This document shows, in pieces, positions 46,721 to 58,320 of a DNA stretch of 64,000 bases (its first letter is position 1; each line of letters starts with the position of its first letter). The stretch is from the NCBI RefSeq assembly GCF_000699445.3, contig NC_067200.1:310001-374000 (forward strand). Reading direction: 5' to 3'. The position numbers and the translations under genes were made by a program. The stretch comes from Schistosoma haematobium. Lineage: Eukaryota > Platyhelminthes > Trematoda > Strigeidida > Schistosomatidae. The notes under the pieces were generated by a model. It saw only the letters and a program-made list of their open reading frames with translations, was not told the origin of the DNA and searched no databases.

Positions 46721-46883
46721 TTGAGAAAAATATTTGCTGATTATTTTTCAGTATAAAATAGTTCCTGTGTTAGAACTGCTACGTTCTGTGATGCACTGCA
46801 GACAGATCGTTAAACTATTCTGACTTCTATGATCATAATTACAATATTCTCTACTATAAATTGTGCATAGGTAACATATTGTC

Positions 46884-47083
46884 CAAAGACATAGCCAACC
46901 CTATCTGTTGTCCAACCTGTATAAGTGTGCGAACGTTGAAGGTAGCCAGTTTGAATGTTGCACGTGGTTTCAGAAAAACTACTTCAGTTTTATATTCGAT
47001 GGTAAAATAGAGTCGAATTTCCACCAAAGACGATCCGCTGTTTAAGTATAAACGAGAGTGAATAATGTGGAAAATAATAACAC

Positions 47084-47155
<72 letters not shown>

Positions 47156-47255
47156 TAATACTAATAATAATAATGACAATAATGTTAATAATTATAATAG
47201 TGCTAATAATGACAATAATTGTAATGATAATAATTTGAATCAATTGATTGTTAAT
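46884..47255 (-). mobile_element. RTE-A LINE 5' fragment A7
   Basis: Minus-strand 5' UTR and first codons of the endonuclease (FNVRTLIQVGQQIGLAMSL). It contains the element's internal trinucleotide tract, here strongly expanded. Sequence downstream of about codon 35 is missing. It begins exactly where the palindrome ends. Confidence 0.8.
47084..47153. repeat. Pure (AAT)n microsatellite, about 23 units
   Basis: Seventy uninterrupted bases of the AAT/ATT trinucleotide within the RTE-A 5' UTR. In A2, A4 and A6 the same place holds short, interrupted ATT/GTT mixtures, so this copy has expanded. Confidence 0.95.
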
Positions 47256-49284
47256 AACATTTGGGCTAGAATTGAAAATCATGCATTGAAAGACAACTGT
47301 TTCGTACTAGTCTAAGATTTCTCAGGAGTGCATACTCACAACGCACAACCCAGAGATGTAATCCGAGCCCAGCAGTTATCATGACGAATGTACAACCGTT
47401 AGGATCATTGATTTTGAGGTCTATTGATACATGTATCAAACACCAATCAATTTACAATTTGGCACTATTGTCCTCCAACAGCATTAGTCACATCTTCTGA
47501 CTTGGACTCATCAAAAATTAAATCACTACTGAGCTTGTTATTAGTAGTTTGAACCAAACCATAGCAAATATTGAATACAAATGAAAGTGATCTCGACAAA
47601 ACACTAATTCATTTATATTTTTATTGTTTTTGCAAATGTTTGTCTGTTCATCTAGGTAGATTTCATTTGCTGGGCCGTGATTAACCTTTATGTAGAATAA
47701 TGTAAATGTTACGAATACGTTTTGGGTTTTTGTGAGGCTGAAATTTTCTCCATGGTGTTGTATTGACTGAATATGAGACCCAACTTGAAAATTGATCACC
47801 GACATATGTATTTTGGTAATAATTCTTATTTGCAAAACATTTCATAAGTGTTGAATTAAGTTAGAAATATTAGTATCTGACTTGTACTTAGGTATTAATA
47901 ATTGAATGGCTATGTAACAGTGTAGTGAAACGGTGGTTTAATGTAGTTGAATCATTTGTATTGCAGTTATTGGATTACTTGCTTGAGCAGCGTTCATGAC
48001 GTTGTTTGATTGGAGCAGACAGTCAGTAATTTCACCCGAACTTTACACAAAACATTCTGACTTAAACCGGACCGACAGTGCTGGGTTCGAATCCTACGTG
48101 CAGGGTCGTGGATGCTGACTGGTGAGAAGTCACACGCTAGGACGAAACAGCCGTCCAGTGCTTTCAGATTTTCAATGGCGGTTTGATATTGATCGATTCA
48201 TGATCTCAATCGAAACATCTGATTATTTTAAACATATCTTGTTTCTTCTGCTTACTTGAAGGAGTCAGATGAACTGATTTACTTGTAACTTCAATAACAC
48301 GTTTAGTGAATAACGTGGTTCCAATGAAGTTATATAGCTGTGTACACAACGCATTGGATATATGAAACGAAAAATATTTCTGGGTTGAAGTCTCAATATA
48401 AAAATCAATATTGGGATACCGGTACACGTAGCTAACTAGCTATCCCTGAATAGAACGAAATGCATATATTGAGTTTTTCTGCTATCTACAATTCATCTCT
48501 TTTATTGAAATCACATTTTTATTTTGTCGGTTAACTGACAACAATTCGATTTTATTTGGGTGTGGGTGGGCGGTTGAGATTGAAAGTCACTAAGCAATGG
48601 ATGATAATTGTCTTGTCGCAGTCAGAAACCTTTCAACAGAATGCATCCACATTCAAGTCGTAAGTAATGTCTATTTATAATGACTACTATATAGTAATTA
48701 AAAAAACAGTCTTTGCAACTTCTTTAATCAAACCATAATAATGTCGATGTATGTTTAGTTTTTATACATCAATCATGTGTACCTGTAGAGATTTACCGAT
48801 GAGTTATTTATACTTCATTGTATTATACGTTTTATAAAAATATCTTTACGCATGCAATCTATTTTGTTTATGTCAAGTACATATTTTTGTACTTCACTTC
48901 ACAGCTAGTTGGTACTACAATCCGATTTTATTTTGTCAATGAAGAGAGCATGTTCCAAACTTGCGGTTTACAATCTGATGGTTCATAGTGCATGTTTGTT
49001 TGTTTGTCATTTGTCCACTGAATATTTGAACAGGAATTATTTCTATTTCTTTGAAATGTATATTTATAAAAGCTCTTTCTTCTTTATTTTTAGTTGACTT
49101 AGGCTCTATACTTGGAATATGAATATTCCTTTTGGCCACTCTTCTTGTTGTCTATCGTCTAAGGCGTATGTAAGTTGTAGTTTTTTATTGTATATATGTA
49201 TTTGTGTATTGATGTGGGATGTAACTCTGTATCATGGCTGATTTGTCAGTGTATATATACACATCAGTGGATGTCTAGTATAAT
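47256..49284. other. No gene; SINE relics
   Basis: Mostly AT-rich. A degraded minus-strand SINE trace is at 47310-47420 and a better plus-strand copy at 48063-48215. Open frames of 60-105 codons in this stretch have no recognisable domain. Confidence 0.5.
48063..48215 (+). mobile_element. Sm-alpha-like SINE with canonical B box
   Basis: Contains GGTTCGAATCC at 48084-48094, an exact tRNA B box, followed by GGGTCGTGGATGC, CTAGGACGAAACAGCCGTCC and a degraded GGCGGTTTGATATTGATC end. The A-box side is poorly preserved. Confidence 0.75.
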
Positions 49285-49514
49285 TCTTTAACATGAATTA
49301 TTTACTGACTCCATTTATTATTGATATATTTAATACTTGAATAATGTATACTGATTCTCTAGCCTCTTTCTAGTTCTTCTACATAGAAATGTCATACACT
49401 TATCGCTTAAACAGAATCGAAAAACTGAGAGATGTCGAATGAACAGTTGAATTCGTTGGTTTATGTATGACGATAATATGTTAGGACCTTCTAGGTGGGT
49501 AATCATCCAACCCA

Positions 49515-49879
49515 GATATGATGTATAATGCATTGCTTTTGCAGAATTCGCTGAGAAGATTCCATTAAATACCGAGTGCAAGAAATATACTTTTTATCCA
49601 GGCAAACGTTACTTCTAATGTAGCATAGGCCGTCGACCAGCATTCTTCAACCCACTCTGTCCTTGAACCTCTTTTCTAATTCCATCCAGTTCTTGTTCAT
49701 TTTCTAACCTGATCTTGGTGTTGGTTGACAGCTGCTTTGAGTTCCAGATGTTCCTCAGTTGTAAATATGCTGATCTTGGTTTGCCAAGATATGATGTATA
49801 ATGCATTGTTTTTGCAGAATTCGCTGAGAAGATTCCATTAAATACCGAGTGCAAGAAATATACTTTTTAGCGTGGTAAA
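49515..49879 (-). mobile_element. RTE-C fragment between 90-base direct repeats
   Basis: The piece 49620-49788 encodes, on the minus strand, the RTE-C C-terminal sequence LRNIWNSKQLSTNTKIRL joined to a more distal segment. It is bracketed by about 90-base direct repeats, 49515-49604 and 49790-49879, which differ at few positions. Copy 2 is at 58904-59268. The repeats are far longer than ordinary LINE target duplications. Confidence 0.7.
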
Positions 49880-49881
49880 CG

Positions 49882-50142
49882 TAGTTGATAGATGACAGTC
49901 CCCCTCAGCATCCACAGATAACCAATCCAACAGTTCATTTTACCTTGATTTTAGTAACACACTTCACTCAAAAATTTATAAATGCCACTCATTACTTTAG
50001 TCTCTATCTCATCTATATTCAACATGAGGACAATTATCTCACAAAAATCGACATTACGCAAAAACAAACTGCGAAGCAGAACTACGAGAATGGTTGCACG
50101 CACTCGGAAATGAAATGTCCTAACTTTTAGATGTATCTCGCT
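49882..50142 (+). repeat. 260-base direct repeat, left of RTE-C
   Basis: Starts CGTAGTTGATAGATGACAG. Aligns with 52361-52626 at roughly 90% identity by eye. Counterparts in copy 2 are 59271-59531 and 61751-62017. No domain or promoter is recognised. Confidence 0.8.
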
Positions 50143-50149
50143 TGATCTT

Positions 50150-52340
50150 ACTTACTTACTTACGCCTGTTACTCCGAATGGAGGAAAGGCCGCTGACCAG
50201 CATTCTCCAACCCACTCTGTGCTGGGCCTTCTTTTCTAGTTCCATCCAATTCTTTTTCATTTTTTACATGTCCATCTCCATTTCTCGGCGTAATGTCTTC
50301 TTTGGTCTTCCTCTTTTCCTTTGACCTTCAGGATTTCATGTGAGGGCTTGTCTTGTGACGCAGTTGGGTGCTTTCCTCATTGTGTGTCCTATCCACTTCC
50401 AGCGTTCCTTTTGATTTATTCCTCCGCTGAAATCTGGTTTGTTCTCTCCCACAGTACGTTGTTGCTAATAGTGTCCGGCCAATGGATCTGAAGTATTTTG
50501 CGTAGACAACTGTTAATAAACACCTGTATCTTCTGGATGATGGCTTTCGTCCAGCTGCATCCTAGATGTCCACTGTATCCCGTTTTTCCCTTGAGATGTT
50601 GACGTCTTCATGATCCAGTCGATCACCAGAAGAAAGAGAAAGGGTGAGAGTAAGCAACCTTGCCTAACGCCGGTCTTCATCTCGAACGACTTTGTCAACT
50701 GTCCTCCATGCACGATTTTGCAGTTTAATCCATCATAGGAATTCCGTATGATATTGACTATCTTCTGAGGCACGCCGTAGTGTCAAAGAATTTTCCTTAG
50801 TGTTGTTCTGTCCACACTATCTAATGCTTTTCCGTAGTCAATGAAGTTGATGTAGAGCGATGAGTTCCATTCAATTAATTGTTCCACTATGATCCATAGA
50901 ATTGAGATTTGGTTTGTACATGATCTATCCTTACGGAATCCTGCCTGTTGGTCACGAAGTTGGGCGTCTACGGAGTCCTTTATCCTGTTTAACAATACCC
51001 TGTTGAAGACTTATCCCGGTATTGAGAGACGATTGATGCATCTGTAGTTATCACAGTTGCTGAGATCTTTCTTCGGTATTTTGATCAGAATTCCTTCTTT
51101 CCAGTCTTTTGGTACCTGTTCCTCATCTCTAAATCTTATTGAAGAGAATGTGGAGTATCCTTGCAGTTGCCGCTACGTCTGCTTTTAGTGCCTCTGCTGG
51201 GATGTTGTCCGGTCCTGCTGCTTTGCCACTCTTGATTTGTTTGATGGCCATGCTGATTTCTTCAATTGTTGGTGGGCCAACATTGATTGGGAGGTCCGTT
51301 GGTGCTGCTTCGATGTTGGGTGTGTTCAGTGGAGCTGGTCGATTCAAGAGTTCTTTGATGTGTTCTACCAACCTGTTTCGTTGTTCATCAATGTTGGTGA
51401 TTACCTTGCCTTCCTTGCTTTTCACTGGTCGTTCTGGTTTGCGGCGATTTCCAGAGAGTTTCTTTGTCGTGTCATACAGTTGTTTCATGTTTCCTTCTTT
51501 TCATACAGCATTTTCCGCCGTCGTTACTAAATCTTCCACATATTTACTTTTGTCGGTTCTGATGCACCTCTTCACTTGTTTGTTTACTTCTGTGTATTCA
51601 GCTTGTGCCTTGGTTTTTTCTGCTCTTGTTCGACTGGTATTGATTGCTGCCTTCTTGTTCCTCCTTTCTTGAATCTTATCCAGTGTATCAACAGTGATCC
51701 ATTCTTTGTAATGTTGCTTCTTGTGGCCCAGGACCTCATGACATGTTGAAGTGATTGCCTCTTTGATCCCCTTCGAGTTGCTCTCCATAGTAGGTCCTTC
51801 TCCATTGAGGAGATCATGATAGGCCTGGAACTAATTGCTCAGGACTATTTTGAATTTGTTGAGTTTGTCAGTATCCTGAAGAATGGCCGTATTGAACTTT
51901 TATGATATCGTCTGCCCCGTTTTCCAGTACTTCTTGCGTTTCAATTTCATCTTGGCGATCAGCAAGTGATGATCTGATGCTATTTCAGTTCCTCTCTTGG
52001 TTCGCACGTCCTCCATCGTCCTCCTGAACGCTTTGTTGATGCAGAGATGGTCGATTTGGTTTAGTGTTGTGTGAACCGGTGAAGTTCATGTGATTTTGTG
52101 GATGCGCTTGTGTGAGAATATAATTCCACCTGTGACCAGTTTATTGAAGGCACATAGGTTTGCAAATCTCTCACCACTTTCATTGATATTTCTACTAGTT
52201 CATATCGTCTCATGATGTCTTCATACCCGGTGTTGTTCAGTTTAAACTAGGCATTTGAGATACTCTTCAGAATGGTCAAGTCTTTTGTAGGCATTTCTCA
52301 ACGACTGACCGTAATTGTTGGTAGCGTCATAGCATTGAAT
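50150..52340 (-). mobile_element. RTE-C LINE, catalytic box deleted
   Basis: Minus-strand element. From 5': endonuclease end (SDHHLLIAKMKLK near 51985), linker frames 51788-51501 and 51488-51129 ending with IKSGKAAGPDNIPAEALK, a frameshift near 51050, RT palm INFIDYGKALDSVDR near 50850, and TGVRQGCLLSPFLFLLVIDW near 50670. At about 50547 the sequence jumps to the C-terminal [20 protein letters not shown]. The FADD box and thumb are thus deleted. The 3' end at 50150 has a TACTTAC-type tail repeat. A related family piece with FADD is at 37217. Confidence 0.85.
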
Positions 52341-52360
52341 GACGTTCATTGGAGTGCGAA

Positions 52361-52626
52361 CGTAGTTGACAGATGACAGTCCCCTCAGCATCCACAGATA
52401 ACCAATCCAACAGTTCATTTCTCCTTGATTTTAGTAACATACTTCACTCGACAATTTGTAAATGTCACTCATTACTTTCGCCTCTATCTGATCTATATTC
52501 AATATGAGGACAATTATCTCACAACAATCGACATTATGCAAAAATATACTGCAAAGCGGAACTACGAAAACGGTTGCACGCAATCGCAAATGAAATGTTC
52601 CAACTTTAGAATGTATCTCGTTTGAT
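52361..52626 (+). repeat. 260-base direct repeat, right of RTE-C
   Basis: Partner of 49882-50142. Together they enclose the 2.2-kb RTE-C element. Confidence 0.8.
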
Positions 52627-54440
52627 CAACTTTCTCTCATTGGCCTACTGATGCAATGGCTTTTGAATGCTGTGCATTCAGCAATAAGATTTGAAAAATT
52701 GGGAATTCTGTCCGATTCCCTTGATCAACTATAACATTACACCAAATTCTATCATTTCTGTTACATTGTGTGCATAAATTTAAAGTAAAATATATTATCA
52801 CTTCTCTAATCTCAGTGTCAATTATCTCACCATTTAATTAACAAAAACATATTTCTGTTGACCTCAGTTATTGACAGAAATATCAATGATTATAACTGTG
52901 TTGTCGTCAGTCACCTCACGCCATCGCATTAATCAAATAATTTGGTATTATTCTATATCATCTATTATGTATAGTGGGCGTAATATGAATCTTATTTAGA
53001 GCAAAAACAACGATTTCTAATAATAACTTGATAATTAGCCACACGTTCAGAAAAAGATGAGTGAAATTCTCATTTATCAAAAGATTACTACTTTCTATAA
53101 ACAAAATGAAGTGAAAACAAATCTCTCGGCTGTCAATTCATAGAAGGCTGTGCTCCATCTATGAATAAGCACTGTAGCCATTGACCGTCTAATTTCAGAT
53201 GAGTTTAGTGGTTGTTTCCTCACAGAATCATCTAGCTCTCACTTCCTCAGTTTATCAATCTATGGATCGCGCATTGATGATCCTGATTCTTTGAGACTCG
53301 ACTAGTTATTACTTCCTGTGTACATCGGTCTATGAGACTGTGGTGAATCATCCTGGTGATAAAATCCACATCACGTTCTGTGTTCCATTTTATATCAATC
53401 ACTGTGGCGGATAAACTCATCCTCATCTGATATTCTGAATAAACACATTTTACTATTGACCAAATGTATGTTTTCACTGAATATTGACTACGGTTGCATA
53501 TCATGGTTCAATGTGAGCGATCAAATTTTACGTGAGGTTGAATACATTTTGACGTGTCATTTTGTGCTGAAGTTTGCCCTCAATTTTCAACAGATTTGAA
53601 ATGCGCTCTTTTGCAAAGAAGCATTCGCAGTTGAATATTTAAATAGCAAGTCAGGTTCGCACTGTCTCGCCAATTTCAGATTCATCGTTTTGGATGATTT
53701 TATTAAGGAGATAATTTAATTGAGCTAGACAATGTTCGGTGTTTGTAGACTGTCGGCAGAAAATCGTGTAGTCCGGTTTCATAGTAGTTGGTACAAGTCG
53801 GTATGTTATACTCTCAATCTTGAAGAAACCAATACTCCTCGTGTAATTCAAACTCATATCAGTCAATTTCGCAGTATGAAAATTTGCTGCTACGTTACTG
53901 TAAACACAACTGACATCTTGTAGGACATAGATGTTTATATTTATTGATCAAAGCGCAATTGTTGGTGTCCTGACAGTGAGAAAATTGTACTACAAGTCAT
54001 TAACCGGTGTATATTTTGATTCTTATCGATGAAATACGCTGACTAATGAATCTGTTTACGTGATATGAAACCATTAACAAGTGAACAACTGAGATTTCAA
54101 CATGAGTCGATCTTAAACTAAAGATTTGGCATCTAGTGGTTTATATTCCTGAATTCAGTCAACTAGCGGTATTACTCAGTTGTCGTTCATTAAAACTGGT
54201 GATCATTGGCAGGATAATGATTGTGTATTGTATACTAGTCGCATACTTAGATGAAATAACAGTCTATGGCTTCCAGGTTTTCAGTGTCTGTTGAAGTGAA
54301 GCTACCTCAAGTTGAGTCTTCCGAAATGTCTAAGTCACCAGAATGAGATACGCGCAAAATCGAAGTCCACATAACAACTACTTTTTCTAGAACACCAGTT
54401 CTTGGTTGAATAATATGCAAACATTAGTTGCAAACCTCAA
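52627..54440. other. No gene recognised
   Basis: AT-rich; repeated at 62018-63831 in copy 2 with very few differences. Open frames of 60-85 codons have no recognisable domain. A SINE-like trace (AACAGTCTATGGCTTCCAGGTTTTC) lies at about 54258-54283. Confidence 0.45.
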
Positions 54441-54837
54441 CTTATGAGATGTCTATGTTGTTTATCGCGTCCTTTTGTATGAAACGAAATAGGCTTTCCG
54501 TAAACGTAATTGTGGTAGAGGTGTATCATCAAGTATTATTTCTATTGCAGTCAAACAAGTGTTGAGCATCCCACAGGAAGTAGTCTGCTCACCAGATAGA
54601 GAATTCAAAGTTCTGCGTACACTTCTTATTAATATTTTCCACATTTCTTCAGGATGACTTGCGTGAGGGGCATTGTAGTGCATTCTATGTTCCGTCTGGT
54701 CATTTCTTTGGCCACTATTTTATTTTTTAAGTTCGGCAAAAGAAGTTGTGACTCCTTCTCTTACCCAACAATGTTAATTCGTCTATCACTGTATATCTTC
54801 TTCCGCAAATCTCTGCGAGTTAAGAATCGCAACAATG
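54441..54837 (-). pseudogene. BEL/Pao integrase, C-terminal part
   Basis: The minus strand carries YNAPHASHPEEMWKILIRSV followed by RRTLNSLSGEQ, matching the conserved BEL/Pao integrase block W-x-N-P-P-x-A-S-H-x-G-G-x-W-E-R; the GG and E are altered. In-frame stops occur upstream of this block. The N-terminal part lies beyond the CR1-like insertion at 56138-56430. Schistosome BEL/Pao elements such as Sinbad are the likely source. Copy 2 (63832-64000) is truncated by the window end. Confidence 0.7.
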
Positions 54838-56137
54838 CCGCTTAAATAGGCTTCGGATCTGTTACACTAATGCTCAAAGCTTACTCAGTAAGCGACCGGA
54901 ACTAGGTGTACAGATTGATTCTTCAAAGCCAGACATAACTACAGTCACAGGACAAAAGAAGAGGAAATATTCGTACACTATGAGGGGACAGTATTACTGC
55001 ATCATTAGTGCAGGACGACTTTGGTGAGGCTCAAGTGTTCTCGAACTACTTTACCATAGAAGCACCGTTTACGTCAGCGCAGACAAATCCCCCACACATA
55101 CACTATATAGCGTGATCATTAAAGAACTCGATGTCTCTGGTCTGCTAAATAAGCTTGACATAGGTAGTCTACTGAAGGAATTATCTAACTTCGTTGCAAA
55201 CCCTTCAAGTATATGTTTTCATCTATCCGTAATGCAGGATCGTTTACCGAAAGACTGAAAGAACACCATAGTTAGTCCTGTCTTCAAAACAGGTACGAAA
55301 CACAAACCTGAGAATTATCTTCCCGTTAGCCTAACTAGTGTGGTTGTTAAAATTTGAGAAAATATTATTCGGAAGGAGCTTTTTAGTACCTCGATGAAAA
55401 CCGGATCCTTTCGGAGAAGCTGCACGGCTTCAGAATAAGTTATTCTTGTCTCACTAACTTACTAGTCGCTCGTGAAAGCTGGTGCGCTCTTAAGGACCAA
55501 AAGCTGCCTGTAGACGTAGCCTACATTGGTTCCAGCCAAGCTTTTGACAAAGTTCCGCACAACCGGCCGTTATATAAGCTAAGAAATGTCGGAATTGGAG
55601 GCAATCTATTGATGTCGATAAAAGACTTCCTAGTTGTCGCCAACAAGGTGTATGGGTGAACTCGAAGTTATGTAGCTGGGAAACTGTGCTTAGTGGAGTG
55701 CCCCAGGGAACAGTTTTGGGACCAGTGCTATTCCTCTTGTATGTAAATGACCTTCCTTGTCTCCCATCATCATCGATCTTGCTATATGTTGACGATGTCA
55801 AGATATGCAGAACGATATGATGTAAGGGTGATTGTTTGGAACTCCTAAATGACCTGAAGAAATTACCTGAATGATCTTAAACCTGGCAGTTGCGGATAAA
55901 TACTTCCATGTGTGTTGTGATGCATATCGTTCATCAAGGTACAAATACATACACGATGAATAACACTGAGCTACCTGTCGTCCAGACTTAGTAGTCATCC
56001 CTAGCCAAGACTTAAAGACTACTGCACACTGTCGTGGAATTAATTACCTCAGCACGTGGTTGAGGCTCAGTCTGTCGACTCTTCCAAGATAAAGTTGAAT
56101 CAACTTGGAGACCACCATTGCCGGGACTAACACAGGC
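54838..56137 (+). mobile_element. Decayed CR1-like LINE with internal deletions
   Basis: Aligns piecewise with the element at 13980-18480. It starts at the ORF2 5' end (54838 matches about 15488), then jumps near 54950 to the pre-RT region, keeps the RT core to about 55880 and jumps again near 56035 to the ORF2 end. Shared lesions with the first copy include the TGA after AGAACGATA (55818 and 17518) and the CTGAATGATCTTAAACC segment (55867 and 17567). The catalytic box reads YVDDVK rather than YADDVK. It interrupts the BEL/Pao integrase. Confidence 0.8.
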
Positions 56138-56430
56138 CGTCGGAAAGACGTCTGTTAATAGTGCGCAAGGAACTTGTAGATGGATTGCTCTAATGTTAAA
56201 GCTTTTTAATATGCAAACGTAATGCTTTCGAAATTTGCGCCCCAGTTTAACCATAATCGTGTCAAAATAATCTATCCCCGTTGTTGCGAATAAAAACCGA
56301 GCGTCGTCCGCGTGGATGGTAGGTCTCCGATCATTTGTGTCAAAATATCCTCCTGCACGAACCAGGTGGTCAATTACGATCGATCGTAACTCACTGATCA
56401 CATAATTCCTAGCAGTCATATTGTATGAAG
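56138..56430 (-). pseudogene. BEL/Pao integrase, N-terminal core part
   Basis: The minus-strand frame includes TTGIDYFDTIMVKLGRKFR and SFNIRAIHLQVPCALLTDVF, aligned with the BEL/Pao core consensus around G-V-D-Y-F-G-P and T-R-A-I-H-L-E. The first catalytic aspartate (IDYF) is present. The domain is cut at 56138 by CR1-like sequence. Confidence 0.7.
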
Positions 56431-58320
56431 TCTTGTGTCATTTTAGTCAAACTTCCTCGAATTTTCGCATTTTTGCGTTTTCTAATAAATCCTTCTCGGC
56501 ATTGTTCAGTTCATTAAGCAAAAAGGTTCACTCCCTATCGCTTTCTTGAAGAGGTAATGCTTGAATAGAGTGAGTCAAGCTGTACATTGTTTAAGTTTGG
56601 TCCTCGACGAAAAATACGATACAAATATATCTGAAGGAAAAACTATAGTCTTGGTGTTCAAGGCTGCAACGTTCTTCATCTCCAGCTCGAAAAGGAACCC
56701 TTATATCTCATTCCGATTATACCCAGTTTATATATTCTTTTCGGTTATTAAAAATTCGTGTCCTGAAAGCTAAATCAGCAAAGTTTATAGTTGATGGCAC
56801 GTACGTTCATTGTGATGGCCCTATTTGTTCGCGGATGAAATTGATTCTATCAGCTACATATGCCCTGAAGCGTGAGGTTGTACTGAGTATGTAGTATAAT
56901 ACCAAAATGGAGCCAGTCCAGAAGTAGATTTTAGTCACGTCTTTCAGTTTCATTCCTTCCACTACTTACCTCGTTTATTATGCTCTGGATCATTTATCAC
57001 ATAAATGGTTCAATTAACATCGTTCATGTTTGTGGAATTATGGCTATCATATGTCATATATCTCCGAAATATTTATAAACTGCCCGTACACTGAACAACC
57101 TGGTAAATAAATTGGCGGTCTAGCAGCACGCGTGGGCACACAAAGCGTTAGTCTAAGCAGTCAAGCAAACCTCCTGCATTCTATAACGGCATGGTGGCAA
57201 CCGTCTCACCATTGGCAACGGTTAGCAGCTCTATCACAGACATAGGTTTTGAGTCATAATTTCGGTAGTATGAACTAATTTTCTCGTTATGCAACATTTG
57301 TTTATTCATCGCATCTGTACTCAGTAATCGTCATCTTCCTACTTATTTAGAGACAGTCTGGACGAAACACCAGCTGATTTTTGTTTTGTTCGAATATCCT
57401 TACTTTAATGTTAATATACACATCAGATATTCGACGCCACATTACTAGCCGATAAATAACCATTGTGTTCATCTTATCTATTCGTTCACATATAAACCAG
57501 CATGCTGTATCATCCATCAACTATAAACGTTTTCACATTAATATACTATTCCCGAAACAGTGTACGGCAGAACATGTAGTTTAGAGCTGATGTTTCAAAG
57601 ATGCACACTTGTTCGCCACATAAAAGTCAGTCTCACCCACCCATCATGAATAATCATATTTATCGGTATATTTATAGTGCATTAGTACGGTTTGGTAACA
57701 GACGAGGTCGCGCGCATATCACTCAAACGACATAAACCACGTTAGGCTTCAGTAATAAAAAGGAGTACACTTGCGTATATCTCGTCAACACAGTAGCTAT
57801 GCTGCTTTTCTGGTCATTCTACCAATACACACTCAACGATAACTTCGAAGCATCTATTTATGACGCGCACAAAATCGTTCACTGGCCTATCATCCCATCA
57901 TAGGTGTCAGTTCCAGCACAACAATGAATTTCACACATCAAAGTAGTTATCATTTTGCGGCGGGATTATTTTCATCCTACATCCTGTTGACAAGTACTTC
58001 ACTTTCGATTGACGAAACCAACTACATATATCCATCCATATCAGTAGCACACACCGTAATATTTCTCAAATTTGCAATGTGAGAATTAAGTGTTACCTTC
58101 TGAGGCATTGGAAACACTTACAATAGTTTTATTTTCATCAAGTCGCAGACAATATTTCAAGATCACTCACTAAGCTTAATTTGGTCCACCAAAATTTATC
58201 TGATGCTTATCTTGCTTTTCATGCTGATTGTTACATCAGACTGGCAGGTTTTCCCGTATAATGTATTCCCTTGACTCCTAAGTAGTTTGCACAGTTATAA
58301 ATCTACGGAATACAGTCGAC
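56431..58320. other. No gene recognised; possible LTR-element remains
   Basis: AT-rich sequence lying upstream of the BEL/Pao integrase piece in its orientation, so some may be degraded pol or LTR. I could not identify RT, RNase H or LTR ends. A trace of dispersed repeat D is at 57997-58060. Confidence 0.4.

Larger units (their letters stand above)
36063..46883. repeat. Imperfect palindrome of about 10.8 kb
   Basis: Left arm 36063-37210 is the reverse complement of right 45750-46883. Left 37520-38812 is the reverse complement of about 44540-45830. The arms differ by scattered substitutions, and the left arm has about 300 extra bases (37211-37519) containing an RTE-C piece. The central 38813-44540 holds RTE-A copies A4, A5 and part of A6. 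Outer edges are sharp: beyond 46883 lies an RTE-A 5' fragment that has no counterpart left of 36063. Confidence 0.85.

Noticed and set aside
46854..47282. Isoleucine-rich 142-codon frame on the minus strand
   Set aside because: A translation of the ATT microsatellite joined to RTE-A 5' UTR; not a protein gene.
51139..51672. 177-codon plus-strand frame, repeated at 60529-61062
   Set aside because: Antisense to the RTE-C linker and RT start, which have clear family motifs on the minus strand.
56431..58320. Intact BEL/Pao pol or LTR upstream of the integrase pieces
   Set aside because: I could not find RT, RNase H or paired terminal repeats; calling them would not be supported.
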